Origin: an uncultured Succinivibrio sp.
GTDB lineage: Bacteria > Pseudomonadota > Gammaproteobacteria > Enterobacterales > Succinivibrionaceae
Assembly (NCBI GenBank): GCA_902785325.1
Contig: CACZXZ010000021.1
Location: forward strand, 1-32,662
DNA length: 32,662 nucleotides
Reading direction: 5' to 3'
In this document: positions 25,321 through 32,662 of the stretch, in pieces
Position numbering within the stretch: the stretch's first letter is position 1
Layout: the number at the start of each line of letters is the position of its first letter
Program-made: the position numbers and the translations under genes
The notes under the pieces: model-generated
Databases searched by the model: none
What the model was told of the DNA's origin: nothing
What the model saw: the letters and a program-made list of their open reading frames with translations, nothing else

Positions 25321-28300
25321 ATGGCTCGTTTCTTTATCGACCGCCCAATTTTTGCGTGGGTTATAGCAATCTGTATTATGTTGGCAGGTTTGTTCTCTGT
25401 GAACACCTTGCCAGTATCGCAATATCCTACTATTGCGCCACCTTCTGTTTCTATTTCATCAAGTTATCCTGGTGCTGATGCTCAAACAGTTGAACGTTCT
25501 GTAACACAGATTATTGAGCAAAACATGACTGGTCTTGATGGCTACATGTACATGAGCTCATCCTCAGATTCATTTGGTAATTCAAAGATTGTTATTACCT
25601 TTGAACCAGGAACTAATGCTGATATTGCGCAGGTTCAAGTACAGAACAAGATGCAGCAGACTCAGTCACAGTTACCAACTACTGTGCAACAAAACGGTGT
25701 GGACGTATCAAAATCTACTGATGCGTTCTTGTTAGTTGCTTCCCTAGTTGCAACTGATGATAAGCATGATTCTACCGATATTACCGATTACCTTGAAGCT
25801 AACTTAAAAGAGCCTCTAGCTCGTGTAAGTGGTGTAGGTTCTCTAGAAGTATTCGGTGCTAAATACGCTATGCGTGTTTGGTTAGATCCTAAAAAGCTAA
25901 GTAACTATGCACTATCAGCAGGTGAAATTCTAAGTGCTATCACCTCTCAAAATGCTCAGGTAACTTACGGTTCTTTAGGTGGTACTCCTGCAGTTAAAGG
26001 TCAGATGTACGCTTACACCATCACTGGTCAAAAGAGACTTGAAACAGTCGCAGAGTTTGAAAACATCTTATTAAAAGTAAATCCTGATGGAACAAAAGTT
26101 CACTTAAAGGATGTTGCTGATATTGAGTTAGGTGCTCAGTACTACAACGCTCACGGTAAGTATAACGGTCGCCCAGCTTCAGGTCTTGCTGTACGCTTAG
26201 CTTCAGGTGCTAACGCTCTAGATACTGCCAAGAGAGTTAAACAAGTAATTAACGATCTATCTCCTTACTTCCCTGATTGGGTTGAATTAGAGTATCCTTA
26301 CGACACCACTAAGTTCATCGAAGTTTCTATCAACGAAGTGTTCCACACCATGATTGAAGCTATCATTTTAGTTGTGTTCATCATGTACTTGTTCTTACAA
26401 AACTTCCGTGCAACTTTAATTCCTTCTATCACAGTTCCTGTTGTGTTATTAGGTACTTTCGCAATCATGCAAGTTTGCGGATTCTCTATCAACACTTTAA
26501 CCATGTTCGGTTTAGTGCTAGCAATTGGTTTGTTAGTTGACGATGCTATCGTGGTGGTAGAAAACGTTGAACGTATTTTGCATGAGGAGCCAAATTTAAC
26601 TACAAAGCAAGCTACTGTAAAATCCATGGATGAAATCACTGGCGCACTTATTGGTATTGCTCTAGTGCTATCAGCTGTGTTCATTCCTATGGCATTCTTT
26701 GGTGGTTCTACAGGTATTATTTATAGACAATTCTCTATCACTATTGTTTCAGCAATGGTGCTATCAGTTGTAATTGCTATTATTCTTACCCCTGCTCTTT
26801 GCGCAAGTATTCTTTTACCACCTAACGCAAAGCAAAAAGAGGAAAAGAGTTTATTTGATAAGTTAAATGACAAATTTGACTTACTTTACTCTCCTGTAAG
26901 AAAACTAATTGCTGCTTGGAATAAGTTATTCGCATTCATGTCTACTAAGTACCAAGAATACGTTAAAGTTATTGTAAAACGTATTGGCAGATACTTAGTT
27001 TATTACCTAGCAATTTGCGTAGCCTTAGTATTCAGCTTTGTAAGAATCCCATCATCTTTCTTACCATCTGAAGATCAGGGTGTGTTACTTACCATGGTAA
27101 CCTTACCATCAGGCTCTACATTAGAGAAAACCGATGGTGTGCTAAATCAAGTAATGCAATACTTCCTAGGTGCTGAAAAAGAGAACGTAGAGAGCGTTAT
27201 GCTTGTAGCAGGTTTCTCTTTTGCAGGTCAAGGTCAAAATGCTGGTATGGGCTTTATAAGACTTAAAGATTGGTCTTTAAGAACTAGAGCAGACCAACAC
27301 GCTGATGCAATCGCTCAAAGAGCTTATATGCCTTTGATTGGTGGTATTCGTGATGGTTTAGCTTTCGCTTTCAATATTCCTGCTATTCCTGAATTAGGTA
27401 CTGCAAACGGCTTTGACTTCTACTTAGTAGATCAAGCATCTCAAGGTCATGATGCTCTAATTCAAGCTCGTAACCTATTAATTGCAGAAGCTTCACAATC
27501 ACCACTATTAACACAGGTTCGTGCTAATGGTATGGATGATACTCCTCAGCTAAAGCTTAATATCGACTATGAAAAGGCTATGTCTTTAGGACTAGATCCT
27601 TCAAGCATTAACTCCACCTTCTCTGCAGCTTGGGGTTCTGCTTATGTTGATAACTTTATGGACAGAAACCGAGTTAAGAAGGTTTATGTTCAAGGTCGTG
27701 CTGAAGATCGTATGACTGAAAAGGATCTAACAAAGTGGTATGTTAAGAGCCACAATGGCAATATGGTTCCTTTCAGTGCCTTCGTAACTACAGAATGGAC
27801 CTATGGTTCACCTAAGTTAGAGCGTTTCAACGGTCTATCTGCTGTAGAAATTCAAGGTTCAGCAGCTCCTGGCGTATCTACAGGTCAAGCAATGGATGAG
27901 ATGGAGCGTATTGTTAAGGAGAAACTTCCTGGTAAGTACGGTATTTCTTGGTACGGCGTTTCTTATCAAGAAAAACTAGCGGGATCTCAAGGTCCTATGC
28001 TGTACCTAGTATCCTTACTAGTTGTGTTCTTGTCACTAGCAGCTCTATATGAGAGTTGGTCAATTCCATTTGCTGTTATGTTAGTGGTTCCTCTAGGTAT
28101 TATTGGTGCTGTAGGTGCAGCTTTAATAACTCAATATATACCAATCAAGACTGTACTATCTAACGACGTTTACTTCCAAGTTGGTCTATTGACCACCGTA
28201 GGTCTAGCATCTAAGAACGCTATCTTGATTGTAGAGTTCGCAAAAGATCTATACGATAGAGGCGAACGTTTAACAGAGGCTGTTATTCACGCAGCAAAAC

Positions 28301-28599
28301 TTCGTTTCCGTCCTATTTTAATGACCTCAATGGCATTTATTCTAGGTGTTGTACCTCTAGCAGTAAGCTCTGGCGCTGGTGCTGCAGGTCGTAACGAAAT
28401 TGGTATCTGCGTTATCGGTGGTATGTTAACTGCTACCTTCTTAGCTGTATTCTTCGTGCCAGTATTCTTCGTATTAGTTATGAGATACTTCACTAAGTAT
28501 GTTCCTAGTGACGTAAAACAAAAACTATCTGAAGAGCACGAGCAGAAGTTAGAGGCTCAGCTTGAATCAGCTTCAAACAACAAGTTTGATAAGATTTAA
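25321..28599 (+). CDS. acrB: RND multidrug efflux transporter AcrB
   Basis: Inner-membrane proton-driven exporter of the HAE1 family, working as a trimer with AcrA and TolC. The 1092 residues exceed E. coli AcrB (1049), partly by a longer hydrophilic tail. Residues of the proton relay are present: Asp407 and Asp408 in GLLVDDAIVVVENVER at the same numbering as E. coli, and the lysine of GLASKNAILIVEF. Twelve membrane segments and two large periplasmic loops are apparent. No outer-membrane partner gene is in the window, so TolC is presumably elsewhere. A terminator closes the operon. Confidence 0.97.
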   Translation: MARFFIDRPIFAWVIAICIMLAGLFSVNTLPVSQYPTIAPPSVSISSSYPGADAQTVERSVTQIIEQNMTGLDGYMYMSSSSDSFGNSKIVITFEPGTNADIAQVQVQNKMQQTQSQLPTTVQQNGVDVSKSTDAFLLVASLVATDDKHDSTDITDYLEANLKEPLARVSGVGSLEVFGAKYAMRVWLDPKKLSNYALSAGEILSAITSQNAQVTYGSLGGTPAVKGQMYAYTITGQKRLETVAEFENILLKVNPDGTKVHLKDVADIELGAQYYNAHGKYNGRPASGLAVRLASGANALDTAKRVKQVINDLSPYFPDWVELEYPYDTTKFIEVSINEVFHTMIEAIILVVFIMYLFLQNFRATLIPSITVPVVLLGTFAIMQVCGFSINTLTMFGLVLAIGLLVDDAIVVVENVERILHEEPNLTTKQATVKSMDEITGALIGIALVLSAVFIPMAFFGGSTGIIYRQFSITIVSAMVLSVVIAIILTPALCASILLPPNAKQKEEKSLFDKLNDKFDLLYSPVRKLIAAWNKLFAFMSTKYQEYVKVIVKRIGRYLVYYLAICVALVFSFVRIPSSFLPSEDQGVLLTMVTLPSGSTLEKTDGVLNQVMQYFLGAEKENVESVMLVAGFSFAGQGQNAGMGFIRLKDWSLRTRADQHADAIAQRAYMPLIGGIRDGLAFAFNIPAIPELGTANGFDFYLVDQASQGHDALIQARNLLIAEASQSPLLTQVRANGMDDTPQLKLNIDYEKAMSLGLDPSSINSTFSAAWGSAYVDNFMDRNRVKKVYVQGRAEDRMTEKDLTKWYVKSHNGNMVPFSAFVTTEWTYGSPKLERFNGLSAVEIQGSAAPGVSTGQAMDEMERIVKEKLPGKYGISWYGVSYQEKLAGSQGPMLYLVSLLVVFLSLAALYESWSIPFAVMLVVPLGIIGAVGAALITQYIPIKTVLSNDVYFQVGLLTTVGLASKNAILIVEFAKDLYDRGERLTEAVIHAAKLRFRPILMTSMAFILGVVPLAVSSGAGAAGRNEIGICVIGGMLTATFLAVFFVPVFFVLVMRYFTKYVPSDVKQKLSEEHEQKLEAQLESASNNKFDKI

Positions 28600-28617
28600 T
28601 TAGAACTGTTTTAAATG

Positions 28618-28645
28618 AATGCCCACTGATGTGGGCATTTTTTTT
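28618..28645 (+). terminator. Terminator of acrAB
   Basis: AATGCCCAC (28618-28626) pairs with 28631-28639 around a TGAT loop and runs into eight Ts. It lies between acrB and the convergent gene. Confidence 0.94.
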
Positions 28646-28685
28646 GAACTTTAGTCAACAGGTGTTTTCACTCCTGTTTTAATTT

Positions 28686-29819
28686 CTATAAGCTATCAAG
28701 ATAAATTTGATTTATCTCATCTAATTGATTAGATAAAGCAAAAGGTCCATTTACTAAAACATCGCGCATTAGCTGAACATCTTCAGTTTTCTCATGTTTA
28801 GTAAAGGTTAAAGGAAGAACCACACCTAACTCTTGTACATAAAGACCATCTAACATAGAGCATTGAGGAACTAAAGCTCTTGTATGTCTTATAGCTGCGA
28901 TTAAATCAAATAATGAATACTTATCTAAACCAAATGCTCTGTTATTCAATTGATCTAAAGCTTTTGACTTATCTAAAGCTAATACATAGTACTTACGACC
29001 ATCAATTGGTAAAGAGTTCAAACCAATTTGACTTAATAAGGAAGTAGATAATAGAGCTTCACACCAAAGTCTATCCATTACAAGTACATATTTATCACAA
29101 GTAGTATCAAATAGTTGGTATTGCTCATTGATAAGCAAAGGCGAAGTAATTAAGGCATTTTCACCTATTTGCACAAAGTCCTCAATAAGTTCACCTGTAG
29201 TAAATAATGGCTCTGTAAAGCTTAATTTATGACCATATTCTTGAAGGATGGATCTTACTGAAAAATAATTTAAACCAAAGCCTTTGTCTTTAGTTGAATC
29301 TAATATTTCTGGGGTATTTGCATCTCTTAGTGCATTTTTAAATAAAGCTACATCATTAACGTATCCAACTAATGAATAGGTTGGTAGAAGCACAGACTTA
29401 CTACTTACGTAGATAGCATCTCTTAAATTAGAATCTTGATCAAAAAGTCTAGTATGACTAAAGGCAGAGAATAACTCTAAAGCTTGTCTTGAATTTTTTG
29501 CTCTAAAATTGGTGAGTCTCACAGTCTTTGATGCTAAAGGAGTGATTAGTACAAAGTAGGTACTACCTTGCAAACAAACTTGCATAAATTCATCTTTACT
29601 ACATAGTTTTGAATCAACCCACTTAGCAAGAAGCTCTTCTTTTACGACTAAGAGGTTATATTCATCCTCAGAACTTAAATATAATTCCCAATACTCAGAT
29701 GAATCCTCAAGTTCTCCAACTCTTACGCCATTAAAGAGTTTGTAGCCTTGAGGTAAGAAGGATGTTTGTTCTTCATCATGAATAACAAATTTAATTTCAT
29801 CAACAATATATTCAGCCAT
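28686..29819 (-). CDS. Unrecognised protein made of two ~190-residue repeats
   Basis: I do not recognise this 377-residue protein. No signal peptide, membrane span or known catalytic motif is visible, so it is probably cytoplasmic. The two halves align with an offset of about 190 residues and hardly any gaps. WELYLSSEDEYNLLV (44-58) matches YQLFDTTCDKYVLVM (234-248). YFVL (88-91) matches YYVL (277-280). HTR (122-124) matches HTR (312-314). AIYV....VLLP (135-146) matches GLYV....VVLP (325-336). DVALFKNAL (156-164) matches DVQLMRDVL (347-355). This points to an ancient tandem duplication of one domain. It faces acrB and diverges from fldA; the Shine-Dalgarno is weak. Confidence 0.85.
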   Translation of the reverse strand: MAEYIVDEIKFVIHDEEQTSFLPQGYKLFNGVRVGELEDSSEYWELYLSSEDEYNLLVVKEELLAKWVDSKLCSKDEFMQVCLQGSTYFVLITPLASKTVRLTNFRAKNSRQALELFSAFSHTRLFDQDSNLRDAIYVSSKSVLLPTYSLVGYVNDVALFKNALRDANTPEILDSTKDKGFGLNYFSVRSILQEYGHKLSFTEPLFTTGELIEDFVQIGENALITSPLLINEQYQLFDTTCDKYVLVMDRLWCEALLSTSLLSQIGLNSLPIDGRKYYVLALDKSKALDQLNNRAFGLDKYSLFDLIAAIRHTRALVPQCSMLDGLYVQELGVVLPLTFTKHEKTEDVQLMRDVLVNGPFALSNQLDEINQIYLDSL

Positions 29820-29946
29820 TTTAAATCATCACATTTAAATCAAAATTCACTTCAAATTATTAGCTCTATTTTATCCATTTTAAAACTTTAATTGAAAATA
29901 AATGAAAAAGGTTAGCAAATACTAGTTTTAAGAAGGAAATATTCAA

Positions 29947-29952
29947 TATAAT
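29947..29952 (+). promoter_or_regulatory. -10 element of the fldA promoter
   Basis: A perfect TATAAT lies 28 bases before the flavodoxin ATG. The -35 region is A/T-rich without a clear match, and no Fur-like box was seen. Confidence 0.4.
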
Positions 29953-29980
29953 ATAAAAAAATTCGATAGGTAAAGTGATT

Positions 29981-30490
29981 ATGAAAGAAGTTGGTCTATT
30001 TTACGGAACATACACTGGCGTTACAGGTAACGTTGCAAAAAAAATCGTTCAACATTTAGGTGAAGAAAATGTTGATCTATTTAATATCTCAACTGATGGT
30101 GACAAGATGAAGGATTACCAAAAACTCATCATTGGCACTTCTACTTGGAGTATTGGTGAACTTCAAGAAGATTGGGATGCTTTCATGCCTAAACTTCAAA
30201 AAATGGATTTTACAGGAAAAACTGTAGCCTTATTTGGAACTGGTGATCAAGTAGGTTACCCTGATACCTTCTTAGATGGCATGGGTATGTTATACGAAAC
30301 CTTCCAATACCGTGGCGCTAAATTCATAGGCTTCTGGGATACAAAAGGCTATGATTTTACAAGTCCCCTACCACTATTGGATCATGACCATTTTGTGGGG
30401 TTAGCTATCGATGAAGACAATCAGCCTGAACTTACTGATGAAAGAATCGAAAAGTGGTGTCAACAGATTAAACCTCAACTAGGTCTTTAA
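29981..30490 (+). CDS. fldA: Long-chain flavodoxin
   Basis: FMN-binding low-potential electron carrier; in anaerobes it commonly serves radical-SAM enzymes and pyruvate metabolism in place of ferredoxin. The 169 residues compare with 176 in E. coli FldA. The N-terminal phosphate loop is YGTYTGVTGNVA, a variant of the usual SDTGNTE. Family signatures WSIGELQEDWDAF, FTGKTVALFGTGDQ and GYPDTF are present, and the long insertion of the long-chain class is seen. I chose ATG 29981 over a GTG two codons earlier because the family starts there and AGG is 10 bases upstream. It is probably a single-gene unit with its own terminator. Confidence 0.93.
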   Translation: MKEVGLFYGTYTGVTGNVAKKIVQHLGEENVDLFNISTDGDKMKDYQKLIIGTSTWSIGELQEDWDAFMPKLQKMDFTGKTVALFGTGDQVGYPDTFLDGMGMLYETFQYRGAKFIGFWDTKGYDFTSPLPLLDHDHFVGLAIDEDNQPELTDERIEKWCQQIKPQLGL

Positions 30491-30506
30491 TTTCTCCTTT
30501 CTTTCG

Positions 30507-30538
30507 AGCAACCAAAATGGACCATTTTGGTTGCTTTT
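30507..30538 (+). terminator. Terminator of fldA
   Basis: AGCAACCAAAAT (30507-30518) pairs with 30524-30535 around a GGACC loop and is followed by Ts. Confidence 0.9.
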
Positions 30539-30570
30539 GGCGTTTTCTAGCTTTTTATCCCCAAAAACTT

Positions 30571-30576
30571 TATAAT
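30571..30576 (+). promoter_or_regulatory. -10 element of the transporter promoter
   Basis: A perfect TATAAT lies 43 bases before the transporter ATG. A weak -35-like TAGCTT is 17 bases upstream. Confidence 0.4.
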
Positions 30577-30619
30577 TACGCGTCAAAATATTCTTTATTA
30601 ATCTAGCTTAGGACATACT

Positions 30620-31999
30620 ATGAAAAATCTAGATAGAATGGGCTTTGCATCCAAATTAGGTGGATTGCTAGCTGCTGCAGGCTCTGCTGTAGGTTTAGGA
30701 AACATTTGGAGATTCCCAACTCAGGCAGGTCAAAACGGTGGTGCTGCCTTCTTATTAATTTATATCGCTATTATCTTATTCTTCGGAATTCCTTTACTAC
30801 TTTCTGAATTTGCTATTGGTCGTCATGCTAGAGCAAACGTAGGTAATGCTTATACCGTTTTAGCTCCTAATTCTAAATGGAAAATTGTTGGTATCGGATC
30901 AGTTGCCGTAGCTTTCACTATCATGTGCTACTATAACGTGGTTGTAGGCTGGGTTGTTTTTTATTGCTACGATGCTATTACTGCTAATTTCGTCGATTTA
31001 GGTAACCAAGCTTTAACTAATAAAGATGCCTTTGCAAATCACTTCTTAGAGTTCGTAGCTAACCCATGGAAACCAATTCTTTGCTTAGCTGTAGTAATCG
31101 GTCTAATGCATATCGTGATTGTATCTGGCGTACAAAAAGGTATTGAAAGATCTGCAAAAATCCTAGTTCCAGCATTATTCGTAATTATGTTAATGCTAGT
31201 TATCTTTGCTGCTACTATGCCTGGTGCTAAAGCTGGTTATGAGTTCTTCTTAAAACCTAATTTCTCTGCTATTGACCACAAAGTTATCTTATCTGCTTTA
31301 GGTCAATGCTTCTACTCATTCTCTTTAGGTATGGGTTTAGTAACTTACGCTTCGTACTTTAGACGTGATGTAAACCTAAACAAAACTGCATTCTCAATTG
31401 CAGGTTTAGATACTTTAGTTGCAATTCTAGCTGGTTTAATCATCTTCCCTGCTGTATTCTCAGTAGCTGGTATGGAACCATCTGGCGGTGCAAGTTTAGT
31501 ATTTATTTCTTTACCTAACGTATTTAACTCTGCTTTAAATAGCATTCCATTCTTAGCTTGGTTAATTCCAACTGCTTTCTATGTAATTCTATTCACAGCA
31601 GCTATTACTTCTTGTATCTTCCTACACGAAGTATCAACAGCTTTCTTAGCTGAAAAAGCAAACTTCTCAAGACACAAAGCAGCTCTAATTATTTCTATCA
31701 GCTGCTTCATCATCGGTTGCGTTGCAGCATTATCAATGGGACCTTTAGGCTTCATTAAGATCTTTGGTATGAATATCTTTGATTTCTTAGATTTCTTTAC
31801 TGCAAAGATCATTTTACCTCTAACAGGTCTTGGTGCAGCTCTATTCGTAGGCTGGAGAATGACTACAAGACAACTTTGGTCAGAATTAACCTCAGACGGT
31901 CGTTTCAAGTTTGTTTGGTTAGTACCATTCTTAGTATTAGTAAGATATGTAATTCCTGTTCTTATCTTAATCATCATGGTAACTCAGCTTATAAGCTAG
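30620..31999 (+). CDS. Na+-dependent transporter, NSS/SNF family
   Basis: Inner-membrane sodium symporter with the LeuT fold, probably importing an amino acid; the substrate cannot be told from sequence alone. The 459 residues hold about 11-12 hydrophobic spans. The signature of the first span, GSAVGLGNIWRFP (about residues 17-29), followed by QNGGAAFLL, is the sodium and substrate-binding region of bacterial members such as LeuT, MhsT and TnaT. AGGA is 6 bases before the ATG. It stands alone between two terminators. Confidence 0.92.
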   Translation: MKNLDRMGFASKLGGLLAAAGSAVGLGNIWRFPTQAGQNGGAAFLLIYIAIILFFGIPLLLSEFAIGRHARANVGNAYTVLAPNSKWKIVGIGSVAVAFTIMCYYNVVVGWVVFYCYDAITANFVDLGNQALTNKDAFANHFLEFVANPWKPILCLAVVIGLMHIVIVSGVQKGIERSAKILVPALFVIMLMLVIFAATMPGAKAGYEFFLKPNFSAIDHKVILSALGQCFYSFSLGMGLVTYASYFRRDVNLNKTAFSIAGLDTLVAILAGLIIFPAVFSVAGMEPSGGASLVFISLPNVFNSALNSIPFLAWLIPTAFYVILFTAAITSCIFLHEVSTAFLAEKANFSRHKAALIISISCFIIGCVAALSMGPLGFIKIFGMNIFDFLDFFTAKIILPLTGLGAALFVGWRMTTRQLWSELTSDGRFKFVWLVPFLVLVRYVIPVLILIIMVTQLIS

Positions 32000-32031
32000 T
32001 TAATTACGTATCTTTACATTCTAACTATTCA

Positions 32032-32060
32032 AAAGGAGGCAAATGCCTCCTTTATTTTTT
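32032..32060 (+). terminator. Terminator of the NSS transporter
   Basis: AAAGGAGGC (32032-32040) pairs with GCCTCCTTT (32045-32053) around an AAAT loop and runs into a T-tract. Confidence 0.93.
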
Positions 32061-32100
32061 AACTTATCACTAATTTGCTATTCATTTAGCTTTACAAATG

Positions 32101-32570
32101 TTTTGCAGTTGTAAGACATCAAATACCGCTCAAACGTCTTATTTTATGCACTTTTACGAGAATTAAGAATTTTTTCTTATGTAGTGTGGGAATTAAGGTA
32201 ACTTGTAAACTCTGCTCAAACTGGAAAGCTCTCTTCTTATTTCTACCTTTAGAATTGTTTTGCAGTTGCAAGGCATTAAAAACCATCACTCAGCCTTATT
32301 TTATGCGCTTTTACGAGAGTTAAGATTTTTTCTTATGTAGTGTGGGAATTAAGGTAACTTGTAAACTCTGCTCAAACAGGAAAGCTATCTTCTTATTTCT
32401 ACCTTTAGAATTGTTTTGCAGTTGCAAGGCATTAAAAACCATCACTCAGCCTTATTTTATGCGCTTTTACGAGAGTTAAAAATTTTTTCTTATGTAGTGT
32501 GGGAATTAAGGTAACTTGTAAACACTGCTCAAACAGGAAAGCTCTCTTCTTATTTCTACCTTTTGAATTT
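32101..32570. repeat. Three tandem ~157-bp repeats
   Basis: Units begin with TTTTGCAGTTG at 32101, 32258 and 32414 and end with the TATTTCTACCTTT block. Units 2 and 3 are almost identical; unit 1 has diverged mainly in an 18-base segment. Each contains a possible stem: AAGAC/GTCTT in unit 1 (32113-32117 and 32136-32140) and AAGGC/GCCTT in units 2 and 3, where one base pair has changed on both sides. About 30 bases left of unit 1 look like a decayed further unit end. No coding frame persists through all units. An RNA or DNA structure is possible; the function is unknown. Confidence 0.9.
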
Positions 32571-32581
32571 TCTGTTCCATA

Positions 32582-32652
32582 GGAGCACTGTCTCTGTTGA
32601 TTGGAGCAATACATTTATGAACGTTGGAGCAAATAAAATTAAATACTGGAGG
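32582..32652. repeat. Short direct repeats spaced about 22 bp
   Basis: GGAGCA occurs at 32582, 32603 and 32626, with a related GGAGGC at 32648; the two middle copies extend to TTGGAGCAA. The spacings of 21, 23 and 22 bases are about two helical turns. They could be binding sites for a gene beyond the window, or chance. Confidence 0.4.
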
Positions 32653-32662
32653 CGAAAAATCG

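Noticed and set aside
32146-32166. Six-codon mini-ORF (MHFYEN, or MRFYES in units 2 and 3) in each tandem repeat, each with its stop kept
   Set aside because: No ribosome site precedes it and six codons can be kept by the near identity of the repeats.
32101-32570. Repeat array as CRISPR or integron cassette array
   Set aside because: Repeats are ~157 bp with no short repeat/unique spacer alternation, and no attC-type core sites or integrase are present.
32432-32614. 60-codon minus-strand frame across the third repeat
   Set aside because: A one-base length difference breaks the same frame in unit 2, so the repeat is not coding on this strand.

Overview
This is a chromosomal window from an AT-rich gammaproteobacterium. 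The evidence is a class I adenylate cyclase (cyaA), HemX/HemY homologues, LptM, and the conserved cyaA-lptM-lysA-dapF-xerC-yigB-uvrD block. The reduced versions of conserved blocks and the base composition would fit a gut/rumen Aeromonadales lineage such as Succinivibrionaceae, but that placement is inference. I see no prophage, insertion sequence, CRISPR array, tRNA or rRNA.

Layout. 1-3250: trxA and a D-Ala-D-Ala ligase on +, each with its own strong terminator, facing rho on -. Rho has a long leader without a Shine-Dalgarno sequence. 3254-11976: a long minus-strand run read cyaA, then lptM-lysA-dapF-xerC-yigB-uvrD (nucleotide signalling, outer-membrane assembly, lysine/peptidoglycan precursor synthesis, dimer resolution, DNA repair). 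12000-14908: hemX-hemY diverging from cyaA, with hemC and hemD absent from their usual place. 14910-19769: ilvE, then after a terminator ilvD-ilvA and a small exported protein (branched-chain amino acids). 20005-22605: a YihG-type acyltransferase facing an unusual pair, a squalene/phytoene synthase-like enzyme followed by dsbA with a CTHC active site. 22684-28645: yciA thioesterase, then acrR diverging from acrAB, with a clear AcrR-type palindrome at the acrR promoter. 28686-29819: an unrecognised cytoplasmic protein built from two ~190-residue repeats. 29981-31999: flavodoxin and an Na+-dependent NSS/SNF transporter. 32061-32662: non-coding, with three tandem ~157-bp repeats and then short direct repeats.

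Most genes are housekeeping. The less ordinary items are the internally duplicated 377-residue protein, the 157-bp tandem array with one compensated base-pair change, the squalene synthase-like gene beside dsbA, and the loss of hemC, hemD, cyaY and the DUF484 gene from otherwise conserved neighbourhoods. I did not find a clear new multi-gene system such as a defence island, secretion locus or biosynthetic cluster.

Several starts were moved to fit Shine-Dalgarno sequences and family N-termini: xerC 7025, lysA 9134, hemY 13674, ilvD 18725, fldA 29981. Two genes, lptM and yigB, appear to use TTG starts.
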